A stretch of 64,000 bases of DNA, taken from Paludibacter sp. 47-17. GTDB lineage: Bacteria > Bacteroidota > Bacteroidia > Bacteroidales > Paludibacteraceae. How positions within the stretch are numbered: position 1 is the first letter of the stretch; every line of letters begins with the position of its first letter. Location: NCBI GenBank assembly GCA_001898935.1, contig MKVT01000017.1:47156-111155 (forward strand), in the 5' to 3' direction. The notes beneath the pieces were generated by a model, which saw nothing but the letters and a program-made list of their open reading frames with translations, was not told the origin of the DNA and did not search any database. This document shows positions 18,246 through 27,155 of this stretch, one piece after another. The translations under genes were made by a program, and so were the position numbers.

Positions 18246-19379
18246 ATGAAACAATTATTTCTTGCTCTTTTTTGCATTACATCAGTAGCAGCTCAGCAAC
18301 CTGCCACCGTTTATCCCTTGACCCGGGTTACTTGTGAATACGATTGGTACGAACAGCAGGCAAAAGCCTGGCGTAGCGAAATCGACAGCGGTATAACCGA
18401 TCGTACGGCCTGGATCAATTGGTTTAGGGCCAATCGGTACGCAGCAATGGCTAATCACGAAAAATGGTCGTTGCAACTGGGGAGCTTTTTCCTGAAACAA
18501 GAGGAACTCGTGCAGCTGGCTGCAGTGCGGATTCCCGAAACTTTTGAGTATTATTTTCTGAAGGCTTACCATGAGAAAACAGTTACCGATGAAGGTAGAA
18601 TAAGCCTAAAGAAAGCATTGCAACTTCGCCCGGCTGATCCGGTGCTGTTACCCGATTTGCTCGTAATGTACCAATATGAAAATGATTCGGTTGCTTTTTC
18701 CGAAGCTTGCCGGCGCTGGTACGACAGCAATGAAATGCCTCAGGAGTTTATGATGAATGCATACAATAATCTGGTTAGTCTCGAACCTAATTCGATTTTA
18801 TTGGTGACAGGCGACAATGATACTTTTCCATACTGGTTGTTGCAGCAGGTTAAAAAAATTCGTCCCGACGTGCTGGTGCTCAATGTGTCGCTCGCGGTTT
18901 ATGAAAACTACCGGAATCGGATTTTTGCCAATGAAGGCATTCCTGCTTTAGTTTTCGACAAAGACAGCAATATTCATCTATCCGATATATTTCAACACCT
19001 GGTGCGATTTGCAACTCATCGTCCACTGTATGTTTCGCTATTTGCTGCATCGGAAATTTACGAACCTTATAAAGATAAGATGTATTTTGTCGGATTAGCG
19101 TACAAGTATAGCAATAAGCCGTTTGATAATATGCTGGTACTGCGCAACAATGTCGAAAATCTTTATTTGCTCGATTTCCTTAAAGAAAGTTTTTATACTA
19201 CCTATGCACAATCGTCGATCGATAGATTGAAATCGGGTTATTTTATGGTATTTATGAAACTGTACGAAAACTTTCAGGCAAAAAACGACAAGGTGAACGC
19301 CGGAAAATATAAAAATCGCGCAAGAGAGTTAGCGCTTCAGGTGAAAAAAGAAGAATGGGTGCAATATTTAGATAAATAA
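18246..19379 (+). CDS. Exported protein with similarity to the soluble part of DUF2723 proteins, function unknown
   Basis: The 377-aa product has a signal peptide ('MKQLFLALFCITSVAAQQ') and no further membrane segment. The segment 'NSILLVTGDNDTFPYWLLQQ', followed by 'RPDVLVLNVSLA', matches a motif I know from the soluble C-terminal region of DUF2723 membrane proteins of Bacteroidota, sometimes annotated near O-glycosylation functions. A helical, TPR-like stretch precedes it ('SLKKALQLRPADPVLL'). It stops 3 nt before an ECF sigma factor gene, so the two are probably co-transcribed. The biochemical role is unknown. Confidence 0.7.
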   Translation: MKQLFLALFCITSVAAQQPATVYPLTRVTCEYDWYEQQAKAWRSEIDSGITDRTAWINWFRANRYAAMANHEKWSLQLGSFFLKQEELVQLAAVRIPETFEYYFLKAYHEKTVTDEGRISLKKALQLRPADPVLLPDLLVMYQYENDSVAFSEACRRWYDSNEMPQEFMMNAYNNLVSLEPNSILLVTGDNDTFPYWLLQQVKKIRPDVLVLNVSLAVYENYRNRIFANEGIPALVFDKDSNIHLSDIFQHLVRFATHRPLYVSLFAASEIYEPYKDKMYFVGLAYKYSNKPFDNMLVLRNNVENLYLLDFLKESFYTTYAQSSIDRLKSGYFMVFMKLYENFQAKNDKVNAGKYKNRARELALQVKKEEWVQYLDK

Positions 19380-19382
19380 AGG

Positions 19383-19949
19383 ATGCTGAGCACTAGTAAC
19401 CAGCAAAACCAATTATCGGATGAGGAACTCATGGGTCTGCTTGCCTCTGGCGAGCAGACAGCTTTTGATGAATTGTATCGTCGTTACGCTTCCAATATAG
19501 TGAACTTTTTCTACAGGATGTTGAACTACGACCGTCAGCGAGCTGAAGATTTATTACACGATTTATTTCTAAAACTGATCGAACATCCTGAATGCTTCGA
19601 TTGTAACCGGCGTTTTTCCACCTGGTTGTACACGCTTGCCGGTAATATGGTTAAAAATGAATACCGTAGTCGACGTGTACGCTCGGTAAACGTAACGCTC
19701 GACGAAGGTGCAGAGCTGTCGATACAAGATAATAACGATCGGGAGTTGTTTTACTCTCAGTTACAAAAAGAGGTGGCAAATCTGGAACCTCAATCGCAGT
19801 TGCTTTTCAACTTGAGATTCTCGGAAGAGTTAAGCGTGAAGCAAATAGCCGAATATATCAACTGTGCCGAAGGAACGGTAAAATCGCGCTTGTTTACGTT
19901 AACCCGAAAGCTTGCCCGGAAATTAATATTCTATAAACCCGAGTTGTAG
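19383..19949 (+). CDS. ECF-type RNA polymerase sigma factor
   Basis: The 188-aa protein contains sigma region 2 ('FDELYRRYASNIVNFFYRM', 'AEDLLHDLFLKLIEH', 'RFSTWLYTLAGNMVKNEYR') and region 4 with a helix-turn-helix ('LSVKQIAEYINCAEGTVKSR'). It lacks region 3, as ECF sigma factors do. It lies 3 nt after the preceding exported-protein gene and 67 nt before a single-span membrane protein that could be its anti-sigma factor. Target promoters are unknown. Confidence 0.9.
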   Translation: MLSTSNQQNQLSDEELMGLLASGEQTAFDELYRRYASNIVNFFYRMLNYDRQRAEDLLHDLFLKLIEHPECFDCNRRFSTWLYTLAGNMVKNEYRSRRVRSVNVTLDEGAELSIQDNNDRELFYSQLQKEVANLEPQSQLLFNLRFSEELSVKQIAEYINCAEGTVKSRLFTLTRKLARKLIFYKPEL

Positions 19950-20016
19950 TAACATGATTTCGACGCGCTATTCTCAGGACACTTATTGTGTTAAATCAAA
20001 ATAAAAATTATTCTCT

Positions 20017-20613
20017 ATGAATCCGAATATTGAAGACTGGCCGCTAACCAGGGCATTTGAAGACCTTACTCCTCAGCAGCAGGTACGGGTATGCAGCGAA
20101 ATGGGAGAAGAGCTGTACAGAACTATGTATGCTTTGCATCGGCAAATGCCCCTCCGGGAATCTGCGCAGGTTAAGCCGCTGGATATAACGAAAGATAAGC
20201 TCGATGCAGCCTTTAAAGCTCGATATGCCTCAGTGAAAAATCAGAATTCACCATCCGAACCAATGCTTCATGCGGTTGCTGTCCGACCCGGATTTTTATC
20301 CTGGCGCTTTCTTCGGTTTGCTGCTGTAGCAATCGTTTTATTGTCGTTAGGTTATAGTTTGGGCGTGATGTTTGCTCCCAACCAGGAACCTCAACTGCAA
20401 GTACGAGAGCTGATTCGTTATGTCGATCGACCTGTGCACGAAGTCGAATATCGTACGGTGTATGTCGATCGACCGGTAGTCGTATATGAACAACTGCCTG
20501 TGTACGATTCATTACCCCTGGAACATACTACCGATCTGGTGCAACAAGAAAGCGGCGGAACTAGTCTTGCCGGCGATTCGCTACTCCAGAATTTTGTGAT
20601 CACCTTGAATTGA
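20017..20613 (+). CDS. Single-span membrane protein, candidate anti-sigma factor
   Basis: The 198-aa protein has a cytosolic N-terminal half of about 95 residues, one membrane helix ('FAAVAIVLLSLGYSLGVMF', about 107-125) and a periplasmic tail. The tail carries a repeated segment 'YVDRPV' at 14-residue spacing, encoded by the direct DNA repeat TATGTCGATCGACC at 20419 and 20461. The topology, and the position just after an ECF sigma gene, fit an anti-sigma factor, but no zinc-binding anti-sigma motif is visible, so this is inference. Its stop is 3 nt from the convergent nitroreductase gene. Confidence 0.6.
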   Translation: MNPNIEDWPLTRAFEDLTPQQQVRVCSEMGEELYRTMYALHRQMPLRESAQVKPLDITKDKLDAAFKARYASVKNQNSPSEPMLHAVAVRPGFLSWRFLRFAAVAIVLLSLGYSLGVMFAPNQEPQLQVRELIRYVDRPVHEVEYRTVYVDRPVVVYEQLPVYDSLPLEHTTDLVQQESGGTSLAGDSLLQNFVITLN

Positions 20614-20616
20614 CTT

Positions 20617-21246
20617 TTACTTTGCAAAGCCTACTGCATGGTTAAGCATCGGACGTTGCCATTCGTTCAATTTCAATAATCTGATAATGCCTTCACGGTT
20701 CATGAATGCTCTTGGACGTGTGCTGATACCGTTGGCAGCACAAAATAAAGCGATGTTTTGGGATACGATACCGGTGTCGATGGCACCCCATTCTTCTTTG
20801 TAAGAGGCGGCTGCCTGATTATCGAATTTTGATAAGTCGGTTACCATGAGTATAATAAGGGGGGCCATACCCCGTTCTCCGAATAATTTCCGATGATCGC
20901 CCGCTACAACCGGCGTCAGTCGGTGACCTTTAGCGTCATATACGTGCACGCCTTCATTAGTAAAGGTGTAAAGGGCTACTTCCTGCTTGTTCATAGCCGA
21001 TGCTGCCGTTCGTTTGCCTGTTTCGGGCCGGTTGATACCGTTGGCTGCCCACATTAAATCGGATAAATCCTGATCACTGATCATCCGATCGGAGAATTCA
21101 TTACCCGACTTTCGGTCGTTTAGGGCCTGCATTACGGTTGATCCCCTTTTTAAATTGGGTTTGTTGAGTTGGATGGGTTTCAGGTCCTGTGCCTGCAAAC
21201 TTGCTGTTATTACCCATAGCATTAGAAAAGTGATCATTTGTTTCAT
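20617..21246 (-). CDS. Exported nitroreductase-fold (SagB/ThcOx-type) protein
   Basis: The 209-aa protein has an N-terminal signal peptide ('MITFLMLWVITASLQAQ') and a nitroreductase fold: 'VMQALNDRKSGNEFSDR' is the FMN phosphate-binding start, 'LSDLMWAANGINRP' and 'DTGIVSQNIALFCAANGI' follow in the expected order. The short SagB-type form uses FMN to oxidise small substrates. An exported nitroreductase is unusual, but signal-bearing members do occur in Bacteroidota. A promoter box at 21273-21280 lies just upstream. Substrate unknown. Confidence 0.82.
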   Translation of the reverse strand: MKQMITFLMLWVITASLQAQDLKPIQLNKPNLKRGSTVMQALNDRKSGNEFSDRMISDQDLSDLMWAANGINRPETGKRTAASAMNKQEVALYTFTNEGVHVYDAKGHRLTPVVAGDHRKLFGERGMAPLIILMVTDLSKFDNQAAASYKEEWGAIDTGIVSQNIALFCAANGISTRPRAFMNREGIIRLLKLNEWQRPMLNHAVGFAK

Positions 21247-21272
21247 GTTGTGTGAATTTTAAATTTGAGGAA

Positions 21273-21280
21273 CAAACATA
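21273..21280 (-). promoter_or_regulatory. Bacteroidota -7 box (TATGTTTG) for the nitroreductase-like gene
   Basis: The reverse strand reads TATGTTTG 26 nt before the start at 21246. Confidence 0.55.
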
Positions 21281-21399
21281 CGATTTTTTTTTATACTTTT
21301 ACGTCTCCAACCGTCATTGGAAACGATCGGTAACTTAAAAGGAGTACAGTGGCTTTTTAAGGAAGATCCGAATCGGGAGCATGTTTTATATAACCAGTC

Positions 21400-22401
21400 A
21401 TGAACATGGAACAAACGTATTCTGATAATCAACAACTCAAATTTAAGGTTCAGCGCATTATTGCTACTGCTTCTTTTCTGATTTTTATCGGAAAGTTGAT
21501 TGCCTATTTTCTGACCAATTCGGTTGGTATTTTAACTGATGCCCTCGAAAGTACTGTGAATGTAACTACAGGATTTATAACCCTCTATGCGATTTATGTG
21601 TCGCTGAAACCCCGCGACGAAGATCATCCCTTCGGTCATGGCAAAGCCGAATTTCTTTCAGCTTCTATCGAAGGATTTCTGATTATGATTGCCGGCGCTT
21701 TTATTATTTTCGAAGCAGTGAAGCGATTTTTTGTCCCGGCCGATATTCAGCAGCTGGATACCGGTATCGTCATCGTAGCCATTGCGGGTGTGTTGAACTA
21801 TGTCCTGGGATGGTACAGTATATCGATCGGCCGAAAACACAATTCAATCGCGTTGGTGTCGGGGGGCAAACACCTTCAGTCCGATACTTATTCATCGGTC
21901 GGATTGGTGGTGGGATTGATTCTTTTGTATTATACGAAGCTTCCCTGGCTCGATAGTTTGATAGCGCTCATTTTCGGAGCCATCATTATAATAACAGGAA
22001 TTAAAATATTGAAAGAAACCACTTCCTATCTGATGGACGAGGCCGATTTTAAACTCATCAACCGCTTTGGATCGCTTATTAACGAAAATAAAAGCGATGA
22101 TTGGATCGATATCCATAATTTTAAACTAATAAAATATGGCAATGTGTTTCATGTAAACTGCGATTTGGTATTGCCCTGGGACACCTATCTGTCGGATGCC
22201 CACCGTGAAGGTGAAAAACTGAAAGAATTAGTAACTTCCAGTTTTTCAGAAGATATTGTGTTTCACCTTCACATCGACGAGTGTTTTAAAAACTATTGCA
22301 GTCATTGCCGGAAAAACGATTGCAAGGAGAGGGTAGAGGCGTTTGAAAGTCCGGTCCGGTTTGAACTCGAGCGGTTTATGGCCGAGAAACTCGAACATTG
22401 A
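21400..22401 (+). CDS. Cation diffusion facilitator (CDF) metal transporter with Cys-rich tail
   Basis: The 333-aa protein has about six membrane helices and the CDF hallmark 'DHPFGHGKAEFLSA' between helices 2 and 3, with metal-site residues 'DALESTVNV' in helix 2. It should export Zn2+ or a related divalent cation from the cytoplasm in exchange for protons. A cytosolic C-terminal domain ends in 'CFKNYCSHCRKNDCKE', a C-x4-C-x2-C-x4-C cluster not found in all family members that may sense metal. It is transcribed alone, convergent with the fucosidase gene. Confidence 0.9.
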   Translation: MNMEQTYSDNQQLKFKVQRIIATASFLIFIGKLIAYFLTNSVGILTDALESTVNVTTGFITLYAIYVSLKPRDEDHPFGHGKAEFLSASIEGFLIMIAGAFIIFEAVKRFFVPADIQQLDTGIVIVAIAGVLNYVLGWYSISIGRKHNSIALVSGGKHLQSDTYSSVGLVVGLILLYYTKLPWLDSLIALIFGAIIIITGIKILKETTSYLMDEADFKLINRFGSLINENKSDDWIDIHNFKLIKYGNVFHVNCDLVLPWDTYLSDAHREGEKLKELVTSSFSEDIVFHLHIDECFKNYCSHCRKNDCKERVEAFESPVRFELERFMAEKLEH

Positions 22402-22444
22402 AGCCGGGTTCCGAATTGTGTGAGAGCCTGATGTGCCATAGGTT

Positions 22445-24091
22445 TCACCAAATCTTGAATACTACCGCAATGTCGTTGGGAATGGTGGCCGGACGCTGAA
22501 TGACTAATTGATTATCTTCCTGTTTCCAATTCAGTTTTTCCTTGCTTCCCAGCACAGTTATTCGCTTGATTTTTTTCTGTACTTCCTTTTTCCCCAGTTT
22601 TGTGATTGTAATTGTACCGTCGGGAACCCCCATCAGTGTTGCGTACAGAATATTCCCTTTTTGATTAAAACGAATATCTTTCGACGAGAATTTCACTTTA
22701 CCCTCGTTAAAACCCTGTGCATGTAAAGGATTGGCATTTTCGGCAGCCGGACCTTCGCCGAATACCTTCCAGGGACGGGTTTCAAAAATACTTTCCTGAT
22801 TAATTTCCATCCAGCCGGCAATTCCCTCCAACACTGCTATTCCTTTGTCGTCGATGGTTCCGTCGCCACGGATAGGGATGTTCAATAATAAATTGCCGTT
22901 TTTACTAACCACATCGATCAGCATATGGATGACGTCTTTGGCCGATTTGTAACGGTTGTGGTCGTATACCGAACGATTATAATGCCAATCTCCGATGCAG
23001 GTGCAGGTTTGCCATGCTTGCGACTGAATGCGGTCGGGAGCTCCTCTTTCCACATCCCACACTAAACTCTTCTTCTGTTCCTCGGTAAGTATCTTTCCAA
23101 ATAATACGGCATTGAGTTTTCCGTTGTTTACAGCCATATTGTGATTGTAGAAATGAGCGGCGATTTTCAATCCTGCATCGCTTACAGGGTAAAGAGGTAA
23201 TCCGGTATCGTCGAAGTACAACAAATCGGGATTAAACTGATTAATCATATCTACCGTGCGGTTGTAAAACTTATCGCAATACTCCTGAGAAGGAATGGCA
23301 GCACCGTTTGCCCAACCCCATTGGCTGTGGATTCGGCCTATGTCGTGACTACCTTCGCTCAGCGGATGATTTTGAGCATATAATTCCTGAGGATCGAGAC
23401 CATCCCACCAGGTGCCGTGTCCGTCGGCTTTTGTAAGCTTGCCATCATAGGGGATACCGTCGAATTGGCCGCCCTTGTCGGCCCGTTGTGCAGTCTCCAT
23501 CCAGGTCCAGGCATGTGCAGCATGAACACTTAATCCGAAAGGTAGCTTTTGTTTTTTAGCCGCCTCGGCCCATCCGGCGAGGATGTCTTTTTTGGGGCCT
23601 ACACGGGTGGTATTCCATTCCTGGTATTTGCTGTTCCACATGTCCAGATTGTCGTGATGATTGGCCATAGCAAAGAAATATTGTGCTCCTGCCCGTTTGT
23701 ACAGTGCTACGAGTTTCTGAGGGTCCCAGTTCTCGGCTTTCCAATCGTTAATCACTTCTTTGAAACCTGCCTTCGACGGATGTCCGTAATTAGCTACATG
23801 CCAGTTGTATTGCCGGCTTCCCTGCTCGTACATAAACCGGGCGTACCAGTCGCCTTGCTCCGGTTGACATTGCGGTCCCCAATGTGCCCAAATTCCGAAT
23901 TTTGCATTTCGGAACCATTCCGGAACCTCGTATTGCTGAAGCGATTGCCAGGTAGGTTCGAACTTGCCGGGAGCTATAGGTTCGTTGCCGGGACTTACAG
24001 GCGACGGATAGGTGATTTGCGCTGCCAACTGAATAGATGTGAAAAGTGTCAGAGTAATACCTGCTGTTCTAATTGTTTTGATCAAGGGCAT
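22445..24091 (-). CDS. GH29 alpha-L-fucosidase
   Basis: The 548-aa protein has a signal peptide and the GH29 barrel. Diagnostic segments are 'WFRNAKFGIWAHWGPQC' near the N-terminus, 'ANHHDNLDMWNSKY', and 'NPDLLYFDDTGLPLYP', which carries the nucleophile Asp. A C-terminal beta-sandwich follows. GH29 enzymes release L-fucose by a retaining mechanism; here probably in the periplasm. The divergent AraC-type regulator 238 nt away is a likely controller. Promoter box at 24141-24148. Confidence 0.92.
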   Translation of the reverse strand: MPLIKTIRTAGITLTLFTSIQLAAQITYPSPVSPGNEPIAPGKFEPTWQSLQQYEVPEWFRNAKFGIWAHWGPQCQPEQGDWYARFMYEQGSRQYNWHVANYGHPSKAGFKEVINDWKAENWDPQKLVALYKRAGAQYFFAMANHHDNLDMWNSKYQEWNTTRVGPKKDILAGWAEAAKKQKLPFGLSVHAAHAWTWMETAQRADKGGQFDGIPYDGKLTKADGHGTWWDGLDPQELYAQNHPLSEGSHDIGRIHSQWGWANGAAIPSQEYCDKFYNRTVDMINQFNPDLLYFDDTGLPLYPVSDAGLKIAAHFYNHNMAVNNGKLNAVLFGKILTEEQKKSLVWDVERGAPDRIQSQAWQTCTCIGDWHYNRSVYDHNRYKSAKDVIHMLIDVVSKNGNLLLNIPIRGDGTIDDKGIAVLEGIAGWMEINQESIFETRPWKVFGEGPAAENANPLHAQGFNEGKVKFSSKDIRFNQKGNILYATLMGVPDGTITITKLGKKEVQKKIKRITVLGSKEKLNWKQEDNQLVIQRPATIPNDIAVVFKIW

Positions 24092-24140
24092 AATTAATTA
24101 CGTGCTTTTAAAAGTGATATTTTAATTGTATGTACGGATG

Positions 24141-24148
24141 CAAATGTA
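24141..24148 (-). promoter_or_regulatory. Bacteroidota -7 box (TACATTTG) for the fucosidase gene
   Basis: The reverse strand reads TACATTTG about 50 nt before the start at 24091, inside the 238-nt divergent region shared with the AraC-type regulator. Confidence 0.55.
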
Positions 24149-24329
24149 CATTATTTTCAGAACAATATGTTCAAATATTTCGACCACTGATAATACTATT
24201 CCGTTATTGAAATTATTACTCCGTCATCTTACCGTAGATTATATCTGACTGTTTTGCCTGCTAAATTGATTGTTTTATTATTCTGGTTCTGTAGATTATA
24301 GTGTATCTTTACCCAAAAAAAATTGCCAG

Positions 24330-25214
24330 ATGATCAGTTTACCTTCTTCTTTTCTCCATAATCCGATTTTGCTCAATATCGGTTTGGCACGTCATGTTGC
24401 CGATTGGAATTACAGCAATGTAAACAGTCCTTTTTTGAGAATTTACCTGGTAATGGAAGGGGAAGCGTGGCTTTCGATAAACGGGAAAAAATATAAGCTG
24501 ACGCCAGGGAATCTGTACCTGATTCCACCTTACACAGTACATGATGACGCATGTGACGGTCGTTTTATGCTCTATTACATCCATGTGTACGAAAATAACG
24601 ACACGAATCTGAGTGTTTTTGAAGAGTTCGATTTTCCGGTTGAAATTGCAGCAACCGAACTCGAAGAGCTGATCGTGAAAAGATTGCTCGAAATAAACCC
24701 CGGATTTGAATTACGACACTACGATCCTCATTCCTATTCGTCGGAATGGGCATTTTTCAGCAGTATTGCCCGGCGACAGAGTCTGGAGCCATATGTGCTG
24801 ATGCAAACTAAAGGAATTATAAATCAGCTGTTTTCATGTTTTTTGAAACAAGCTGTACAAACCAATTTGTACAACGATAGCCGTGTGTATAAGGCCGCGC
24901 AATACATTCGCGAACATCTCCATACTAAACTGTTGCTTAAAAATATAGCCGGTTATTGCAATATCTCGGAAGATTATCTTATCCGGCTTTTTAAACGTGA
25001 TTTGCAAATGACTCCGGTAGCATATATCAATAAGAAAAGGATAGAGAAAGCACAATTAAAGCTTATTGATGAGAATGTTTCCATTAAAAATATTGCTTAC
25101 TCGCTGGCCTTCGACAACTTGTCGTATTTCAACCGGGTGTTTAAGAATATTGTGGGAAAAACACCGTCGGAGTATATCCGATGTGTGCAGGAAGCTGATG
25201 TTCTGAAGACTTGA
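24330..25214 (+). CDS. AraC family transcriptional regulator
   Basis: The start at 24330 ('MISLPSSFLHNPILLN') is preferred over an upstream TTG. The 294-aa protein has an N-terminal cupin-like sensing domain ('LRIYLVMEGEAWLSINGKK', 'LIPPYTVHDD') and a C-terminal double helix-turn-helix ('IAGYCNISEDYLIRLFKRD', 'SIKNIAYSLAFDNLSYFNR', ending 'VGKTPSEYIR'). AraC proteins of this form activate sugar catabolism genes in response to a small sugar. Divergence from the GH29 gene suggests a fucose-related signal, which is inference. Confidence 0.9.
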   Translation: MISLPSSFLHNPILLNIGLARHVADWNYSNVNSPFLRIYLVMEGEAWLSINGKKYKLTPGNLYLIPPYTVHDDACDGRFMLYYIHVYENNDTNLSVFEEFDFPVEIAATELEELIVKRLLEINPGFELRHYDPHSYSSEWAFFSSIARRQSLEPYVLMQTKGIINQLFSCFLKQAVQTNLYNDSRVYKAAQYIREHLHTKLLLKNIAGYCNISEDYLIRLFKRDLQMTPVAYINKKRIEKAQLKLIDENVSIKNIAYSLAFDNLSYFNRVFKNIVGKTPSEYIRCVQEADVLKT

Positions 25215-25216
25215 CC

Positions 25217-25927
25217 TTAGTTGATGGAGAGTAAGGCCGAAAATATAATCACATCCTGTAAAAAGTGAATAAGCCATGCCCAGAACATTCCTTTGGTTTC
25301 GAGTATGGATTTGGCCAGCAACCAGCCTAAAAATCCGGCTACCAGAACTCCGGCGATTCCTCCCGGATTGCCCCAGTAGTGTACCGTCCCGAATACTACA
25401 GCCGAAACAAGAGCAATTTGCCGGTCGTTCAATACATTTTTTAATGCTACCACTACACCCAGCCTGGTAATGCTTTCTTCGACGAATGAATTGGTGAGGG
25501 CAAACAGCATGCTGAACGGTAAAATCCGTACCATTTTGCCGGCCGATAAATCGTTGCCTTTCAGTAGTTGAAAATAAATAACAAGAGCTGTGACTGCGGA
25601 AATGATGACGGCGAAATTTCGACCAAAATGGTACCAGTTTTCTGTTGCTTTGGGCTGTATCCCTACCCAAGGTTCAGGTTTAATTGCCGCTGAAATATGT
25701 CCGATACGGAAATATTCGTCGAAAGTGCTCCTTTTTACACGCCGAAGTACCAACATCAACACAATGGCGGCCAGCAGGGTTGTTGATTGATATAGCAGTT
25801 GCTTGTTGACCGACAAGGATAAACTATCGACGATCACAACGCCATTGGTCCAGTGTCCGATAAATACAAGGGCAATGGTGAATGCACTAATGAGGAGGAC
25901 AAGGAGAAGTGCTTTGTAATTGAACAT
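25217..25927 (-). CDS. CPBP family intramembrane glutamic endopeptidase
   Basis: The internal ATG at 25927 ('MFNYKALLLVLLISAFTIA') starts directly at the first membrane helix and is preferred to the longer frame. The 236-aa multi-span protein contains the CPBP motifs 'NSFVEESITRLGVV' (paired Glu) and 'GTVHYWGNPGGI' (His), plus a later 'WLIHFLQDV'. Family members are Rce1-like membrane proteases; in bacteria the substrates are mostly unknown. Its stop lies 2 nt from the convergent AraC gene. Confidence 0.85.
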   Translation of the reverse strand: MFNYKALLLVLLISAFTIALVFIGHWTNGVVIVDSLSLSVNKQLLYQSTTLLAAIVLMLVLRRVKRSTFDEYFRIGHISAAIKPEPWVGIQPKATENWYHFGRNFAVIISAVTALVIYFQLLKGNDLSAGKMVRILPFSMLFALTNSFVEESITRLGVVVALKNVLNDRQIALVSAVVFGTVHYWGNPGGIAGVLVAGFLGWLLAKSILETKGMFWAWLIHFLQDVIIFSALLSIN

Positions 25928-26006
25928 AACTATTGTTTGACGGGTGTTTTGTTCTTTTTTCGTATCGGGCCGATGAGTTTTCAATGAGTTTTACCTTGCC
26001 GGTGGT

Positions 26007-26171
26007 TTAGCGCAGCAGAAAATAATAAAGTACTCCCCATATGGCGATAAACAGTAGGCCCGGATAAAATGCGGTTTTGAATTTTTTGCGGTCTTTCTTA
26101 TAGAGCAAGAGATACAGACAATAAATTGCGAAAATAGCAATGAGGCCGATGGGTATAAATGGATATGCCAT
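26007..26171 (-). CDS. Small two-helix membrane protein (54 aa)
   Basis: A 54-codon frame encodes 'MAYPFIPIGLIAIFAIYCLY' followed by the basic turn 'KKDRKKFK' and a second hydrophobic segment ('FYPGLLFIAIWGVLYYFLL'). The helix-KK/RK-helix hairpin and normal start and stop make it a plausible real gene. It sits between the redoxin gene and the CPBP gene, all on the minus strand, with 45 nt to the redoxin stop. Function unknown. Confidence 0.6.
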   Translation of the reverse strand: MAYPFIPIGLIAIFAIYCLYLLLYKKDRKKFKTAFYPGLLFIAIWGVLYYFLLR

Positions 26172-26216
26172 TGGATTTGAAATTAGTGATTAAAAGTTGG
26201 TTGGATGCATTCAAAA

Positions 26217-26795
26217 TTATACCAGATCGCAGGCATCTCCAGGCATCCAATGCTTATCCTGTCCGTCCCATTTCACGTTGCAACCAATAGGATTGGTCAG
26301 CGGAACGCTTACAGGACGGCCGGCCAGTTGCTCGTCGAGCGCCCGTTCGAGATCGTTGACAGTTATTTTGGAAGCATCGCGCGGACTGTCGACGGCACGC
26401 CCGGTATAAATCAGTTTACGTTCGCTATTGAATACAAAGAAGTGCGGAGTTCGCAAGGCTCCGTATTTCAGTGCAATCTCCTGCGATTCGTCGTGAAGAT
26501 AGGTCCACGGAAAGTTATGTTCCTCCATTCTTTTCACCATATTAGGGAAGCTATCTTCTTCGTATGTGTTCTTGCTATTGGAGTTAATGGCCACAAATCG
26601 AACGCCTTTGTCGGCGTATTTCAAGGCTGTGGCACGGGTGGTTTCGTCGGATCCTACTACATACGGACAATGGTTGCAGGTAAAAAAAATAACCAGCGTT
26701 CCGGAGTTGAAATCGCTGAGCCGATAGGTGCGGCCGTCGGTAGCCGGAAGTTGAAAATCGGGGGCCGGTTGGCCTATTTGTAAGGTAAATGCCAT
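26217..26795 (-). CDS. Thioredoxin-fold redoxin (AhpC/TSA-like)
   Basis: The 192-aa protein starts '[19 protein letters not shown]' and has '[18 protein letters not shown]', a CxxCP redox site in a peroxiredoxin-like thioredoxin fold, then '[19 protein letters not shown]' with the cis-Pro. There is no signal peptide. Proteins of this type are thiol-disulfide oxidoreductases or peroxidases; the CNHC motif distinguishes it from classical AhpC. It probably shares a transcript with the 54-aa protein downstream. Confidence 0.85.
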   Translation of the reverse strand: MAFTLQIGQPAPDFQLPATDGRTYRLSDFNSGTLVIFFTCNHCPYVVGSDETTRATALKYADKGVRFVAINSNSKNTYEEDSFPNMVKRMEEHNFPWTYLHDESQEIALKYGALRTPHFFVFNSERKLIYTGRAVDSPRDASKITVNDLERALDEQLAGRPVSVPLTNPIGCNVKWDGQDKHWMPGDACDLV

Positions 26796-27085
26796 AATAT
26801 TTAAAGTTTACTACTTGTAACAAGCCGGGGCTTGAAAAGTTCTGGTCGACTTTATTTATCAATGGCTTGAGCAGATCGTGCCGATGTTGTTGAAGGTACT
26901 CCGTAGCTGTTGGTTGCAATGTAGACTCAATTCAATGTAGGTTACCTTTAAAGCCGTTTTTACAGGAGAAAAATCCTTTAATCTGCCGATATGTCGCTTA
27001 TCTTGTCAAATTGGCAGTTGGATAAAAAGAGAATTATTGTATAAATTATTGATTATTATCTTGTTATGTGGTAATGGCAACTCCC

Positions 27086-27101
27086 TGGCATTTCTTTTGC
27101 A
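27086..27101 (+). promoter_or_regulatory. Sigma-54-type -24/-12 promoter for hsp20
   Basis: TGGCATTTCTTTTGCA has the invariant GG and GC with exactly 10 nt between them and matches the TGGCAC-N5-TTGC consensus at nine of ten positions. It lies 54 nt upstream of the hsp20 ATG, giving an expected mRNA start near 27112. The rest of the 26796-27155 gap shows no other clear element. Confidence 0.65.
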
Positions 27102-27144
27102 ATTTTCTTTACCGAAAAAACAAAAATACTAACAACATTAAAAT

Positions 27145-27151
27145 AGGAGGT
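27145..27151 (+). promoter_or_regulatory. Strong Shine-Dalgarno (AGGAGGT) for hsp20
   Basis: A full AGGAGGT lies 4 nt before the ATG at 27156. Genes in Bacteroidota seldom use such a site, and most genes in this window lack one. Confidence 0.7.
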
Positions 27152-27155
27152 AGTT

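Noticed and set aside
20419..20474. Direct repeat TATGTCGATCGACC considered as CRISPR-like or operator repeat
   Set aside because: Only two copies, 42 nt apart, in frame within a coding region. They encode the repeated 'YVDRPV' peptide.
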